Assembly: GCA_034620365.1 (NCBI GenBank)
Contig: JAQGEQ010000071.1
Location: forward strand, 1,364,001 to 1,428,000
Direction of reading: 5' to 3'
Length of the DNA stretch: 64,000 bases
From: Pegea sp. RAD2-039
Taxonomy: Eukaryota > Chordata > Thaliacea > Salpida > Salpidae
Shown: in pieces, positions 11,447 to 32,651 of the stretch
Numbering within the stretch: the first letter of the stretch is position 1
Layout of the letters: every line of letters starts with the position of its first letter
Position numbers and translations under genes: made by a program
The notes under the pieces: generated by a model
The model's database searches: none
Told to the model about the DNA's origin: nothing
Seen by the model: only the letters and a program-made list of their open reading frames with translations

Positions 11447-14400
11447 CACGTTCAAAGAAAAGAGATGGCATGCCAAAGCAACTGGCAAGAAAAGCAGCTA
11501 ATCACCGGGTAATATTATCAGCAGGATTTTTACTTGTAAATGTTGAAGTGATATTTTCTTTTAGCTAAGAACTACTAATAAAACTTCTGATAAAAATGAA
11601 GCTTCAAGCTCGAAAAACACTCTCGTTAATGGTGAGATGTAATTCTTAAGTTTGTATGTGTGAAGTCATCGTTACGTTTCACAGGTGCTAGTGGATCTAC
11701 CAATTTCAAATCTGAACCTATGAAGTAAGTACTAAGGACTTAATTGTAAAAAATCATTTCTTCAACTACTTCCAACCACTTACTAATCTAATTTGTTAAT
11801 ATTAATTCACAGTGTCGCTTCTTCAAGTACAGGAGATAAAATTGAAGTGAGAACATTTTAATATCAAATTTATTTGCTAATACATTTGTTACTGGTAGTA
11901 TTTTTATCAGCAAATTTAAGAACAATTTTGTAAGTTAGCAAAACTTGTATTTCAAATGTAGTTTGTTTTAAAAAAATATTCAAATACATTTTTCTTAATT
12001 TTAAGGACGTCAGTACAGGAGAGTTACCAGGTTCTTTCTTTCGTTCACTTGTAAATAGCATCTTGTCAAATTAATTTGTAGTTTTAATTTACATATTCTT
12101 AAATGACATACAGATAAGTCGGAAGATTTTGCATTACAAACCAGAGACGCAAACACAGTCAGTAGCTTGAACTGATCTTTTGATAGATTATCTTTTAATA
12201 AACTTGGGTTTTACTCCACTTTTTTTTTTCAATTCTTTAATTTTATATCGATATCATCACTTACCAGCTACTTATATCAAGTAATTATTATTCAGGAATG
12301 TTTGAACAAATCTCCTAGAATTCTTACTCCAGATGTACGAGCTCAAATGAAGGTAAATACATCCCACTAACTTCCACAAAGATTTTCATTCATTTTGTTT
12401 TACAGAAAGATAAATTCAAAGAAGATGTTGGTTTAAAATCTTGATCTTCTAACTCCAAATTAATCTTGTTTACTTTTAGTCAATCCGAAGCGACATGATT
12501 AATATCATGGGTTTAAGTCCCTTGTGCAGATGTGTTATTCCCACAAAGAGCGTTAGTTTCAACAAGGATGAACCAGTCAAGTGTATGGCTCTGGATTTCG
12601 TCTACGGCAAAGTATTTCAATCTTTCTATCCGACTCTTATGTAACTGGGATTCCTCAGATCATTGGATGTGACAAGTCAGTCTCGCAGAAGACTCCTTCT
12701 CGCTTATATCGTTCACAAGAAGATAAAGTGGCAATTGCTTGCTGTGAAGAACATGGGTAAGTTGTGGTTTGATGCTTGTAGCTCAAATATTGAAAACCTT
12801 TTGTTGCAGAGAGCGTATGATCCGACACGAGAGTTGCCCCTTGTGTGGTCTCTTCTGTACTGCTGGCACTATCATGTTCTGTATCAAATGTCCTGATGTT
12901 CCTCATCGTTTTCATCGGTTAATTTTACTATTTGTTGCTTTATTTGAAATTACATCTGAGATCTTTTAGAGATTGTTCCGTAAAGAAAGGATCACCATCA
13001 GCGTGTCCACATTGTGGGTCTGGCCCCAACTTTATTCGTGAAATTGAACTGAAACCTGGTGGTGAAATTGATCTTGCTCATTTGATCATTGGACAGAAAA
13101 TAGACCGGAGCAGGAAAAAGAACTATTTGTCAAATAGGTGGTTGTGGTCACATGACCAGTGGACTCATGTTTATCTAGGATTTTGTTTTAGGCAGCGAGC
13201 AGCTCGAATGATTGGCAACAACTCAATTGTGTTTGATAGCAACCTTGAACGACAACTAGAAATAGAAAATAAAAAGATCAGCAAATCTTTGCAAGATGGA
13301 AGAATTATTGACATCTCTCATCTGCCTCCGGGACTTGACAGATCGCAATTGGAGCTGATCATGAAAAATCTGTAAGATCGCTGCTATTTACTGACTGCTT
13401 ACTCATTCATTAGTATTTCAGTTCGTTAGGTAAAGAGTCTGTTAGCTTCGATAAGTCTCAAATCCTTCGTTTCACTCGATTAAGTGATGTGAAATCAGTG
13501 AGTGATCTTAATTCGTTCATCTTTCTTCTGATTGGTCGATACATTTTCAGCTCATAGAAATCTTAGTCAACGCAGAGGATCTACAAAAGTATCATGAGAC
13601 TTTATGTGAAGCACTTTTCATTGCTTATGGCGTCAGAGCAAAACATATCTTGTACATCTTACTGCAACTAGGTTACGATATCAACAGGAAAAACTCGAAA
13701 GGAGAAACCTTGCTGGTATGCAAAATTCCTTTCTACCTACCCATCTCTCATCCAAGCATTTTTATTAGTACTTGGCAGTGAAGGAATCAAACCATGAGTA
13801 TGTCCACTTCTTCCTGCTGCATGGAGCAGATGCACTCGTTGAAAGCCAGGTTTGCATCAAAGGTAATTGTAGCTCTTCATCACAAATCTCCTAAGACACA
13901 CTCTTCCAACAGGAACATCATCCTTTCATCTAGCTGCTTACAAAGGCGACATCAAATCTTTATATCTTATTCTACTCTCTCAAACGATTGATTTAAACGC
14001 TGAAACGAGTCAGGGCTGGACACCGTTTGGTTTAGCGGCTACAGCGGGTCATCTGACCACAGCTGAGTATCTCATCTGTCAAGGAGCAGACCTCCAATTG
14101 TTTGGAAGTGTAAGAAGATGATCTTGTGTCTGTGTTTTATTCATCAATCATCATAACAGATAGGCAAAAATGGATTTCATCTGGCTGTTTCATCAAACAA
14201 CTTAGAAATGGTGAAGTTGTGTCTTCGCAAAGGATGTAATCCCAACATCGTTAGTTCCAACATCTTCGTGAACATCTCAACTAGCTTCTTCGTCAACAGA
14301 AAACAGCAGATGGTGAAACAGCGTTGCACATAGCAACACGAAACGGCAATTATCCCATCGTTACTATGCTCCTAGGTGGAGGAGCAGATCCTTGCATCTT

Positions 14401-15763
14401 AAACTCTCAAGGAAAAGGATGCATCAATGTCAGTTACTCGCATTCTACTTCTCACTCTTTATCATTTGAACTTTTTAGGAGGATGTCTCGGAGGATAGTA
14501 TGTGTTGGCTGGCAATACGAATCAATAAGATGTGTCGAGAGCTCATTATAGCTCCGGTTACTCCCCTCAACATCGAACGAACTTTATGTCGTGATATGTC
14601 ACGTGGTTTTGCTCGTGTTAGTTAAAATCGTCCAATTAGAAAGCTTCATGTTATTGAATGAAACTCATTACAGGTTCCAGTGTCATGCGTGAACGCAGTG
14701 GACTCTGAACCATGTCCAGCTTGCAGTGGCTCCGAATCATCTTTTAAATACATCACTAAAAGTCTTTACGTCAACAACGAATCACAACCGAATCTTTGCG
14801 TTAAACCTAATGAAGTTTGATCCTTTCAGCGCCCTCTAGTGTTTCATTCATCTTCTTGTTTCAGATCTGCCTCTGTAAAGATAGTTGCTGTGTGAGTCCA
14901 TCTAAATGTGATTGTGTGATGAGTAGCGAAAGATGTTGGTATGATGAAAACGGATTTTTAGTTCCTGAGTTTGTTGCTGAGTCTCACTGTCCTATCTATG
15001 AATGCACACAGCTCTGTCGATGTGACAGCTCATGTCGTAACAGAGTAGTACAGATGGGGATGCGGTTAGTTTCTATCGCTAACCAACCAACCTTCGAACA
15101 TCGTCTGATTGTCACTTTTTCTATTCCAGCTATCGATTACAAGTTTATCGCACCTCTTTTATGGGTTGGGGTTTAAGATCTCTGGATAGAATTCCAAAGG
15201 GGGCATTTATTTGTGATTATGTGGGTGAAGTAATACCAGATAGCATCGCAGAAGGAAGGCAAGAAGACACTTATCTATTTGATATTCAAAACCATCATCT
15301 TGTGAGGATTTAGTGAGATGAAGTTGATGAGGTTTCACTTTACACTTTTTGCAGCAAACTGACAATTTCTGTGTGGACGCAAATGAATATGGAAATTGTT
15401 CGCGATTTATCAACCATCTTTGTGATGCAAATCTCTACACCATTCGAGTGTTTACTGAACATAGAGACCCTCGATTCCCGACTTTAGCGTTCTTCTCTGT
15501 GAAAGAAATCGCCCCTCTTGAAGAACTCGGGTAAGTTGATCTTAAATTGAAACTTCTGTTTGTTACTTTTAATTGATTTTATTTCCTTTAGTTTTGATTA
15601 TGGAGAAACTTTTTGGGATATTAAAAGCAAGACTGAATGCTGTAAATGTGGTTCACCTATGTGCAAGTATTCTAAAGAAGCTTACGACCTAAAAAAGAAG
15701 AATAAAGAAACGAGCGACGATGAAAAGGAGAATGAAGAGAAAGAAGTAGAAGAAATGAAATAA
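11443..15763 (+). CDS. EHMT: EHMT/G9a-type histone H3K9 methyltransferase (ankyrin + SET)
   Basis: Chromatin enzyme that mono- and dimethylates H3K9; the ankyrin repeats read the mark. Twenty-five exons join in frame to 929 residues; nearly every intron is about 45-60 nt. Exons 1-8 (11443-12426) code a low-complexity basic/Ser-rich N-terminus. Residues about 119-250 form the family's cysteine-rich region ([15 protein letters not shown]). Residues 373-597 (exons 13551-14428) are ankyrin repeats. Residues 598-757 are pre-SET with clustered Cys ([18 protein letters not shown]). SET follows ([37 protein letters not shown]), then post-SET Cys (CCKCGSPMC). The catalytic NHxCxxN-type motif and YGE are intact. 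The protein is shorter than human G9a or GLP (about 1200-1300 residues), mainly at the N-terminus. The start at 11443 is the first ATG of the frame and overlaps the upstream stop. Confidence 0.95.
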
Positions 15764-16191
15764 ATTAGCTTGATCAGTTTTTCTTCGTTTTATCTTCTAC
15801 CTATTTTTAATTTGTTGTTTTTAAGTTGTTTCTGTCGATATGGTATCGTCTTATCTCATTTGAGATCTCAAATTTTTTATTCAAATGGGGTCAGCTGGTT
15901 TGTTACAAATATTTCAAATATAGAATTACTTGTGCTGGTGTTTACTAGATTCGTTCAATTTTTTCTACTTTTTTAAATTGTGAACTTTGCTTGATCAATT
16001 GTCTACAGTTTCACTCAAATTGAATATCGAATTTCTGCATAGGTCGAAATAATCATAAAATACTTTTTTTAGCTCTGACTTTAAACAAAAAGTCTTTTAT
16101 ATAAAACTATGAAAAGATTTCAGCCTAAAATTTTATTTGTAAATTTAATTCACTGTAGAGTCTCAACTAAAAGATCTGAAATCAATCCGAT

Positions 16192-16197
16192 AATAAA
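16192..16197 (+). terminator. Candidate poly(A) signal of EHMT
   Basis: AATAAA about 430 nt past the EHMT stop, the first canonical hexamer downstream. The stretch between is T-rich and holds no gene. Confidence 0.35.
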
Positions 16198-16544
16198 GTT
16201 AGTTTTGTATATTTTTTGCAAGAAATGCAAAATTATCCACTAAAAAGTCGGTTTATTCCGCAGAACGTTGGCAGTTACTAACTCCTTTCAAACCTGTTGC
16301 TCCTGCTTAAACAAACCTCCTTAGTACAAGCATCGACTTTTTGGTGTTTATTAAAAGAAAATTATGAAAAAGTATTTAATATTTTTTTAGTGAGCTCGAA
16401 GTTTACATTGATGAAAAATTAAATGCATAAGTCAACTTAGGGTTGTTTAAACAATTATTTCTGGCTTTTAATTAAGTTACCAGAGTTTTCAACAATGAAA
16501 TGTGTTTGAAAATATGATTTAAGTAATTTTTAACAAGCTTTATG

Positions 16545-16728
16545 TACTGTTGCCAGTTTCTTCATTTTATACATTTAAATTTATCTATACTTCTAAATTG
16601 TTTCTAATTATTCCACATTAAATATCAAACTGGACTTTTCATTATCTCTCTGCAGTCATACTGTTTGTTTGCTATAAAAGCAGTATAATTTGTTATCTAC
16701 ATTGATGAATAAAATTAATAAATAATGA
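16545..16728 (+). mobile_element. LINE 3' end, diverged copy
   Basis: Shares with three other places in the window a 3' signature: GTTGCCAGT near its start, then GCTATAAAAGCAGTATAA (elsewhere TATAAGAGCTGTATAA), ending in an AATAAAT-type microsatellite tail. It looks like the 3' untranslated end of a non-LTR retrotransposon. The coding LINE fragment beginning at 16740 follows at once, so this is the end of a separate copy. Confidence 0.55.
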
Positions 16729-16739
16729 GTTTTGAATTA

Positions 16740-17985
16740 CCTACCTTGCTTGATAACAGCAACCAGCTTGTTATGAAACCAGAGAATAAAGCTGAATTGT
16801 TAAACAATCAATTTCATAGCACTCTTATAACCGAAGATACTTCATCTTTTCTTACTCCAACATTCTTACAAATGTCTCTGAGATGATAGATCTTGAAATA
16901 ACGGTTGATATGGTAACTAAGGCTCTTTCTTCTTTAAAATTATCAGTTTCCAACACCCCAGATTAGATTCCTGCTATGTTTTTAAGAAAAATTACTTCCT
17001 CTTTATCACTACCTTTATCGCTACACTTTAACATCAATCTGAGGCAAGGAAGAGTTCCTCAAATTTGGAAATCATTACTCTTATTCATAAAAAGGGTCCT
17101 AGAAACACCGCACTTAACAACAGACCAGTTTTGCTTGCTTCAGTTATCTGCAGAACTCAAGAGCATATCATTCACAATCATATGACCAGTCATTTGATGG
17201 AGCACCATCTAATATCTGATGTCCAACATGGCTTTGTGAAATGGAGATCTTCCTTGACTCAATATCTCAATTTTCGTTTGGTCTTACAGCCCATTATGAA
17301 AGTAATACTCCTGGTGACTTCATATACCTCGATTTTGCTAAAGCGTTTGATTCTGTCCTACGCAAAAAGCTCGTTACTGTATTAAAAAACTTAAAAATCA
17401 ACAGTTTTATCTTAAAGTGGATTGAATATTACTTATCAGATAGAATCCAACAAACTCGTGTTGAAAGATCTTAATCTACTCCTAGTCAAGTTACCAGTGT
17501 TGTTCCCCAGGGTACCGTTCAGGATCCCCTTCTCTTTTTAATTTTCATTGAAGACCTCATCAGAAGACCAGTAGCAGTAGATTATATCAGTGTGTCAAGT
17601 GTGACATCAAGCTATTATCTTGCAATCCTTCAAAACTTCAAACCGCATTACACACTACAGAAAACTGGTCTATTTTAGATATTTTGGAAATTCGACGGTT
17701 TAAATACTACTCAATTCTAAGTTTTTAACTATCCACAATTTAGTTGACCTTCAATTCAATGATTTCTTTTCCATTATTCCTTCCCTCAATTTATATCAAC
17801 GCAGACGACACACAACATCTTAGTAAGCCCATATCACCTGGTACGTTAATCAGAGTAAATTTTCTTTCATACCGCTCAATTAGTACTTGCTTAAATAGCT
17901 TGTTTAATCAGACATTGGAACAGAATCACTCGTGTTGTTCAAGCAGAAGTTGGACCGTTTAATATTGCCAACATTTCTAAAGTGT
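16740..17985 (+). mobile_element. Decayed non-LTR retrotransposon (LINE) with reverse transcriptase domain
   Basis: A chain of frames reads as the reverse transcriptase of a CR1/Jockey-type LINE. It runs from an N-terminal block (KPENKAELLNNQFHS) to the palm: IWKS/ITLIHKKGPRNT, NRPVLLASVICR, then motif A YLDFAKAFDSVL, motif B VPQGT...DPLLFLIFIEDL, and motif C NADDTQ near 17795-17812. After that comes a C-terminal block with FKQKLDRLI near 17935. Several frame changes and stops interrupt it, for example the stop right after TRVERS at 17472-17474, so it is inactive. The 5' end and the endonuclease are missing. The 3' signature seen elsewhere in the window is not found directly downstream. Confidence 0.85.
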
Positions 17986-20996
<3,011 letters not shown>

Positions 20997-21090
20997 TCTT
21001 ATTATACAATAGCATCTAATTTGTGTTGACTTTATTTTTGTTGTATTTTTTGGTTGAATATAAAATTAGCAAAGATATTAAAGAGTTGAT

Positions 21091-21096
21091 AATAAA
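21091..21096 (+). terminator. Candidate poly(A) signal of PSMA1
   Basis: AATAAA 95 nt after the PSMA1 stop and about 100 nt before the left edge of the 5S array. Confidence 0.45.
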
Positions 21097-21410
21097 ACAT
21101 GTTGATGTGCCAATTATTATTTTAAATATTTTGCGGAACGAGGAGTCATCAATCAAAATTAATTCATTAGTAAACATTTTATGTAGATATAATGCTTTTC
21201 CTAATAATTTCATTTATTTCCACTTGAAGTAAACTACTTTTGCAATTGTTGTGTTAAAAAGTTGACAAGTCGACGACTTCTTTAGTATTTCATCAGCTTA
21301 TTACAATTAAGGTTTTAGCTGGAAAATAAATGAAAAAATTGTTCTTTCATTTCTTTGTGTTGCTCTTAATAAACATTATTTGTTGTATGGTGAAAAAAAA
21401 ATTGAAAAAA

Positions 21411-21528
21411 GCCTACGACACGCGGTATTCCCAGGCGGTCACCCATCCAAGTACTGACCGCGCCCGACACTGCTTAACTTCCCAGATCGGACGAGATGGG
21501 GTGTATTCAGTGTGGTATGGTCGTAGGC
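21411..21528 (-). rRNA. 5S rRNA: 5S ribosomal RNA, copy 1
   Basis: 118 nt. The ends pair (GCCTACGAC with GTCGTAGGC). The internal control region is present: A box GTTAAGC, and C box TTGGATGGGTGACC. On the minus strand the gene is followed by a T6 run and then a T9 run, the Pol III terminator. A TATA-like CTATTTAAA (plus strand 21549-21557) sits 21-29 nt upstream. Confidence 0.98.
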
Positions 21529-21548
21529 GATGTCTCTTACTTTTTCTT

Positions 21549-21557
21549 CTATTTAAA
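21549..21557 (-). promoter_or_regulatory. TATA-like element upstream of 5S
   Basis: On the minus strand TTTAAATAG lies at -29 to -21 relative to the 5S 5' end. The same word precedes every full copy. An upstream TATA-like box near -30 is known for 5S genes in several animals; its role here is inferred from position and conservation within the array. Confidence 0.5.
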
Positions 21558-21778
21558 CTCTGCTTTTCCTAATAATTTCATTTATTTCCACTTGAAGTAA
21601 ACTACTTTTGCAATTGTTGTGTTAAAAAGTTGACAAGTCGACGACTTCTTTAGTATTTCATCAGCTGATTACAATTAAGGTTTTAGCTGGAAAATAAATG
21701 AAAAAATTGTTCTTTCATTTCTGTGTGTTGCTCTTAATAAACATTATTTGTTGTATGGTGAAAAAAAAATTGAAAAAA

Positions 21779-21823
21779 GCCTACGACACGCGGTATTCCC
21801 AGGCGGTCACCCATCCAAGTACT
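21779..21823 (-). pseudogene. Truncated 5S rRNA fragment
   Basis: Only the last 45 nt of the 5S sequence (nt 74-118, including the C box) are present. At CCAAGTACT the sequence jumps to an A-rich run and restarts in the 3' flank of the next whole gene at 21841. The extra piece of about 62 bp explains the 430-bp unit. It lacks the 5' part and the A box, so it is a pseudogene. Confidence 0.95.
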
Positions 21824-21840
21824 AAAAAAAATTGAAAAAA

Positions 21841-21958
21841 GCCTACGACACGCGGTATTCCCAGGCGGTCACCCATCCAAGTACTGACCGCGCCCGACAC
21901 TGCTTAACTTCCCAGATCGGACGAGATGGGGTGTATTCAGTGTGGTATGGTCGTAGGC
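21841..21958 (-). rRNA. 5S rRNA: 5S ribosomal RNA, copy 2
   Basis: 118 nt, identical by eye to copy 1. It is flanked downstream (minus strand) by T runs, directly next to the truncated fragment, and upstream by the same TATA-like word. Confidence 0.98.
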
Positions 21959-22205
21959 GATGTCTCTTACTTTTTCTTCTATTTAAACTCTGCTTTTCCT
22001 AATAATTTCATTTATTTCCACTTGAAGTAAACTACTTTTGCAATTGTGTTAAAAAGTTGACAAGTCGACGACTTCTTTAGTATTTCATCAGCTTATTACA
22101 ATTAAGGTTTTAGCTGGAAAATAAATGAAAAAATTGTTCTTTCATTTCTTTGTGTTGCTCTTGATAAACATTATTTGTTGTATGGTGAAAAAAAAATTGA
22201 AAAAA

Positions 22206-22323
22206 GCCTACGACACGCGGTATTCCCAGGCGGTCACCCATCCAAGTACTGACCGCGCCCGACTCTGCTTAACTTCCCAGATCGGACGAGATGGGGTGTA
22301 TTCAGTGTGGTATGGTCGTAGGC
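22206..22323 (-). rRNA. 5S rRNA: 5S ribosomal RNA, copy 3
   Basis: 118 nt. It differs from the other copies by one base (plus-strand GACTCTGC in place of GACACTGC), which falls beside the A box and would disturb one base pair. T-run terminator and upstream TATA-like word are present. Confidence 0.96.
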
Positions 22324-22573
22324 GATGTCTCTTACTTTTTCTTCTATTTAAACTCTGCTTTTCCTAATAATTTCATTTATTTCCACTTGAAGTAAACTAC
22401 TTTTGCAATTGTTGTGTTAAAAAGTTGACAAGTCGACGACTTCTTTAGTATTTCATCAGCTTATTACAATTAAGGTTTTAGCTGGAAAATAAATGAAAAA
22501 ATTGTTCTTTCATTTCTTTGTGTTGCTCTTAATAAACATTATTTGTTGTATGGTGAAAAAAAAATTGAAAAAA

Positions 22574-22691
22574 GCCTACGACACGCGGTATTCCCAGGCG
22601 GTCACCCATCCAAGTACTGACCGCGCCCGACACTGCTTAACTTCCCAGATCGGACGAGATGGGGTGTATTCAGTGTGGTATGGTCGTAGGC
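22574..22691 (-). rRNA. 5S rRNA: 5S ribosomal RNA, copy 4
   Basis: 118 nt, same as copies 1 and 2 by eye. It is the rightmost gene (first upstream on the minus strand); the spacer beyond it breaks off near 22903. Confidence 0.98.
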
Positions 22692-22903
22692 GATGTCTCT
22701 TACTTTTTCTTCTATTTAAACTCTGCTTTTCCTAATAATTTCATTTATTTCCACTTGAAGTAAACTACTTTTGCAATTGTTGTGTTAAAAAGTTGACAAG
22801 TCGACGACTTCTTTAGTATTTCAAAAGCTTATTACAATTAAGGTTTTAGCTGGAAAATAAATGAAAAAATTGTTCTTTCATTTCTTTGTGTTGCTCTTAA
22901 TAA

Positions 22904-24484
22904 ACTATAAACATTAAAGATAGATTTATTAAGAATTTCTAAGGTGCATTTCTTTTAGTTTTTTTAAGAAATAATTAATCCTGTATGATGAAAATTAAAA
23001 TGATGGATATAGAAAAACTTAATCTGGATTTTTATGATTTAACGGCTTTTTTCTAAATTTTTACAATAGATTAATAATTGTTTTTGTTCTATAGTTGATG
23101 TTGGAAAATTGTTTTAGAAAGCATAAGTTTAATTGATATTATTCTCTACAATAAAACGTTGTTTACTGTAAGTTGAAAACTTTTTATTTTACCACGCTTC
23201 ATGTTGTTTGTCACATATATTTGTTATGAAACATTTCATTTCTGATTGTCTAAGCACTTTACAATTTTTTTTTGTAGTTTTTTAATTTTTAAATCTGTTT
23301 ACAGCTTAAAATATTAGATATATTTATTAGGATAACTTACTTTTTTTCCTGTAGCTGTATAGTAATTAATTTGATAATGTTATAAGTTTGTTCAAGTTTA
23401 AATTTTTAAAGATTATATGTGAAAAAGTGAAATATTAAAAAAATTAAATTTATATGAAATTATAAAATTTTAATTTTATATTTAATAAATAAAGCAAAGT
23501 TTTCTTGTTAATTAGCTAAAAGTGAAAACTTTGCTGTCATAGATAGAAATTAGTAATAAGGTCGATATGTTGTGTACACTAATTATTCATTTTGTAGTCA
23601 GTAACATGTTTTATTAAAATTTTAGATGTTTAAATGATATAATTTTTCAGTAATAAAATCATTTAGTAATCTATCTAATGTTTATACAAATTTATTAAAT
23701 GTTTAACCTTTAGCATTTTTTTAGAGTATTATAGAGTGCAAAGCTTCAGCAATATTTTTAAATTATTTATTTTTTTGTAACTCTTGCTGTTATAAACACT
23801 TTATTATATTTGTCTGGCTCTCTATGTTGTGTAAATTTGTTGAATAATATTTTGGTGTTAATCAATAAATTTTTTAGTGCTGTGGTATTTTTTTGGAATA
23901 TAAATCTTTTAATTATACCTCATTTCAAAAAAAAGTACAAATTTTTCCTAAGGTCATACCATTAATATTATTCACCAAATAACATTATATTGATATAAGT
24001 TGTTTTAATTGTTCAAAACTTTTATAAATGTTAATGAAAGCTTAGACTAAATGTAAATGCTATCTTGTTAGAAATAATTGTATAGTTTCATTTCTAATAT
24101 GCTTTATATTGAAGTATCATTAAACAATGAATATTGAATTTTTAACTTAATTATATATATTGAAATATATAATTCTATATCAGTATAGAGTTGACTCTAT
24201 TTCTTTTTATGAATATTATAATTTTGTTTAAATATTATTGATTTTTTTGATTTCATTAATACTGTTTAGTTATCTCATAAATATGTTATGGTAAACACTT
24301 ATTTATAGCTAATGTTAAAGTATTAAGTAATTAAATGCTGTTAATATAAGGCTTCACCATTGTTTTTTATAAAGTTATAAAATGATATTTGTTACTATTA
24401 TTTGAGTATTAATCATTTGTTATTTTTATAATTTTTTTTCCTTTTAAGAGATTAATCTTTTAATAAGTTTATTTGGTTTAAAGT
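22904..24484. other. AT-rich intergenic region right of the 5S array
   Basis: No gene, RNA or dated repeat seen. T-rich runs and TA-rich stretches only (for example 24150-24190). It should contain the promoter of the PI4K2 gene. Confidence 0.45.
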
Positions 24485-30705
<6,221 letters not shown>

Positions 30706-31338
30706 TTGAAGCAGTTTTTTTTTATCTTTTGTGTGCAATCAGTTTTGAGTAATTGTTAAAGGTAGCTTTCCAAGTATTTATTTGTTGAAACAGTTCGCTA
30801 ATTTCAAATCTTTGTCAGATTCTACAATTTACTTTAATACTTACTTATACAGATAAATTATATTTCTTTAAATCTTTACAGATACTATTGTTCTTTCTTT
30901 CTAGCCCTTATGGTCAGCTTGAGTTTGTGTTTCCACCTAGCATGCTGTGTCAAGTATTTAAGTTTTTCTTATTTATTCTTATTAATATCGTTTATTAGAT
31001 TAGATTGTTTACCACTTCTTCGGTTAAATCTATTTATTTGGATGTCTGAACATATTTGCCGAATGTCAATTTATTTGTCTAAAGATTTGATTTGGTGGGT
31101 TTACTGTTGCACCCTACAGAAAGTCCTCGATGGTTTTATTAAAAGCATGCTAAATCATAAGTGTATTTTTGATCTTCGATTTCAAATTGACAGCTTATTT
31201 AGATTTTGTGAAAGATGATATCGTTGTAAAATCATTGGTCTGCTTTTATAAAGTTGCAATTCTCTAGAAGCTTTTCTGTGTCTCTTCATACTTATATGGA
31301 TTTTATTTTTTCGTTCTTTTTACTTTTGACTGTGTGTA

Positions 31339-31344
31339 AATAAA
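31339..31344 (+). terminator. Candidate poly(A) signal of PI4K2
   Basis: AATAAA about 630 nt after the stop, at the end of a T-rich presumed 3' untranslated region (30706-31360). Confidence 0.4.
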
Positions 31345-32645
31345 ATAAGTTTGTTTTTAAAATGATAAAAAATCCTCTAAATCAAACACAAGAATCTTTC
31401 TTTTACAAAACTTAATCTCAATTATTATCTTAATATTTAATTGAAATGTAAATGTTATTGACAACAGATATGAAGCAGATTTGCACTTCGTTTAAACCAT
31501 TTGAATCTCTTAAATAATAAATCTTGCTTCGGTTTTACTAAATATTCAAATGTCGATAAAAATGATCTTAAAACGAATTTGCAGAAATTTATTTTCAGTT
31601 AAGTTGTTTCATGTATAACCAATTTGAATAAAATTTGAAATTTCCCTTTCAGCTTTATCGTCTTCATCAATATTTATTACTTTTGACAATTTTTTTGAAC
31701 CAACAATACTACTTTTTGTTTAAAGTCAACAAGTAAATCATGAAGTAATTTCGGTTTGAGCTAGATACATTTCTAAGATAAAATTAAAAATAAACAACGC
31801 CTTTAAATTCGAAGTATTGAATAGTTCAGCCCACATTCAGTATTTGTTGGATATCTATTTGTGATTCCAATAAGATCACTAAATTATTTCAAGTCTTTTT
31901 AAGCTTCAAGAAAAATTATCTTACAAAAGTGCTTTTAGTTTTGTTTTGTCAGCGAAATATCAGTAGTCACAACATTATCTGACAGTTTTGTGAATATTGA
32001 AAATGACTAATCTAACAGTTTGCTATAAAACTTCAAATTCTGTTTCTTTGCTACCTTATATATCCTTTAAAACAATTATTACTCATCTTTAAATAAAGAA
32101 TTTGTTAACTTGAAGATACTTTTTAACATTAAAATAGGTTTTTAGCAAAAAATCAAAGAAAACTCATTTTAAGCTGCTGATGTAAATCTTCACATTATTA
32201 GTTAGCAAAAGTATTAAAATTTGATAATAAACTTTGTGATGGTTGCAAGCTGTATTGATAGATTACTTAATTCTACAGAAAGAATCTCAGCAAGCTCATA
32301 TTAGAATTGATGGTAGTACAGATAGAACAATAATTTTTGTCAAAAAGCTTTTAGTAATTAGAATTTTAAATTTCTTGAGAAGTATTAATCAGCAACAAAC
32401 GTGAAGTGATTCAGGTGCCAAGAATTTTTTTAAATGTTCATCGAGTTCGTGAGATTTCAAACTTTTATTTTTCTTCAATAAAACATTCAAACTATTAAAT
32501 ATCTCATTTTTTGTTTCAATAAGTCAACTTCTCAATAGTTAACGGGAAGCATATAGTATGTTTTTATATCCTGTTTGTTTTATATAGAAACACCTAATTT
32601 GATGATTAAATTAAAAAGTTGAATATTGCTTACTAAAATCAAAGT

Positions 32646-32651
32646 TTTATT
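32646..32651 (-). terminator. Candidate poly(A) signal of BRF2
   Basis: AATAAA on the minus strand about 150 nt past the BRF2 stop. Confidence 0.45.

Larger units (their letters stand above)
21193..22903 (-). repeat. Tandem 5S rRNA array, unit about 366 bp
   Basis: A unit of about 250 bp of spacer plus a 118-nt 5S gene repeats at 21193, 21561, 21991, 22356 and 22724 (positions of the shared word TGCTTTTCC); the last unit is spacer only. Periods are 368, 430, 365 and 368 bp; the 430-bp unit contains an extra partial 5S. Copies differ at only a few positions (a 3-bp spacer deletion, TGCT/CTGA-type changes, one base in the 22206 gene), so they were homogenised recently. Every spacer holds the near-palindrome AAGTCGACGACTT (first at 21267-21279). 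All 5S genes read on the minus strand. Confidence 0.97.

Noticed and set aside
21529-21778. Possible spliced-leader RNA gene hidden in the 5S spacer, as in nematodes
   Set aside because: Read on both strands, I saw no convincing leader with a GT donor followed by an Sm-type site and terminator; the spacer offers only weak T-rich matches.
21330-22735. Three near-identical 80-codon open frames beginning MKKLFFHFF
   Set aside because: They run from the 5S spacer through the 5S gene on the opposite strand and recur only because the array repeats; they are shadows of rRNA DNA.
30910-31218. 102-codon frame after PI4K2
   Set aside because: Lies between the PI4K2 stop and its poly(A) signal; Leu/Phe-rich translation of T-rich UTR.
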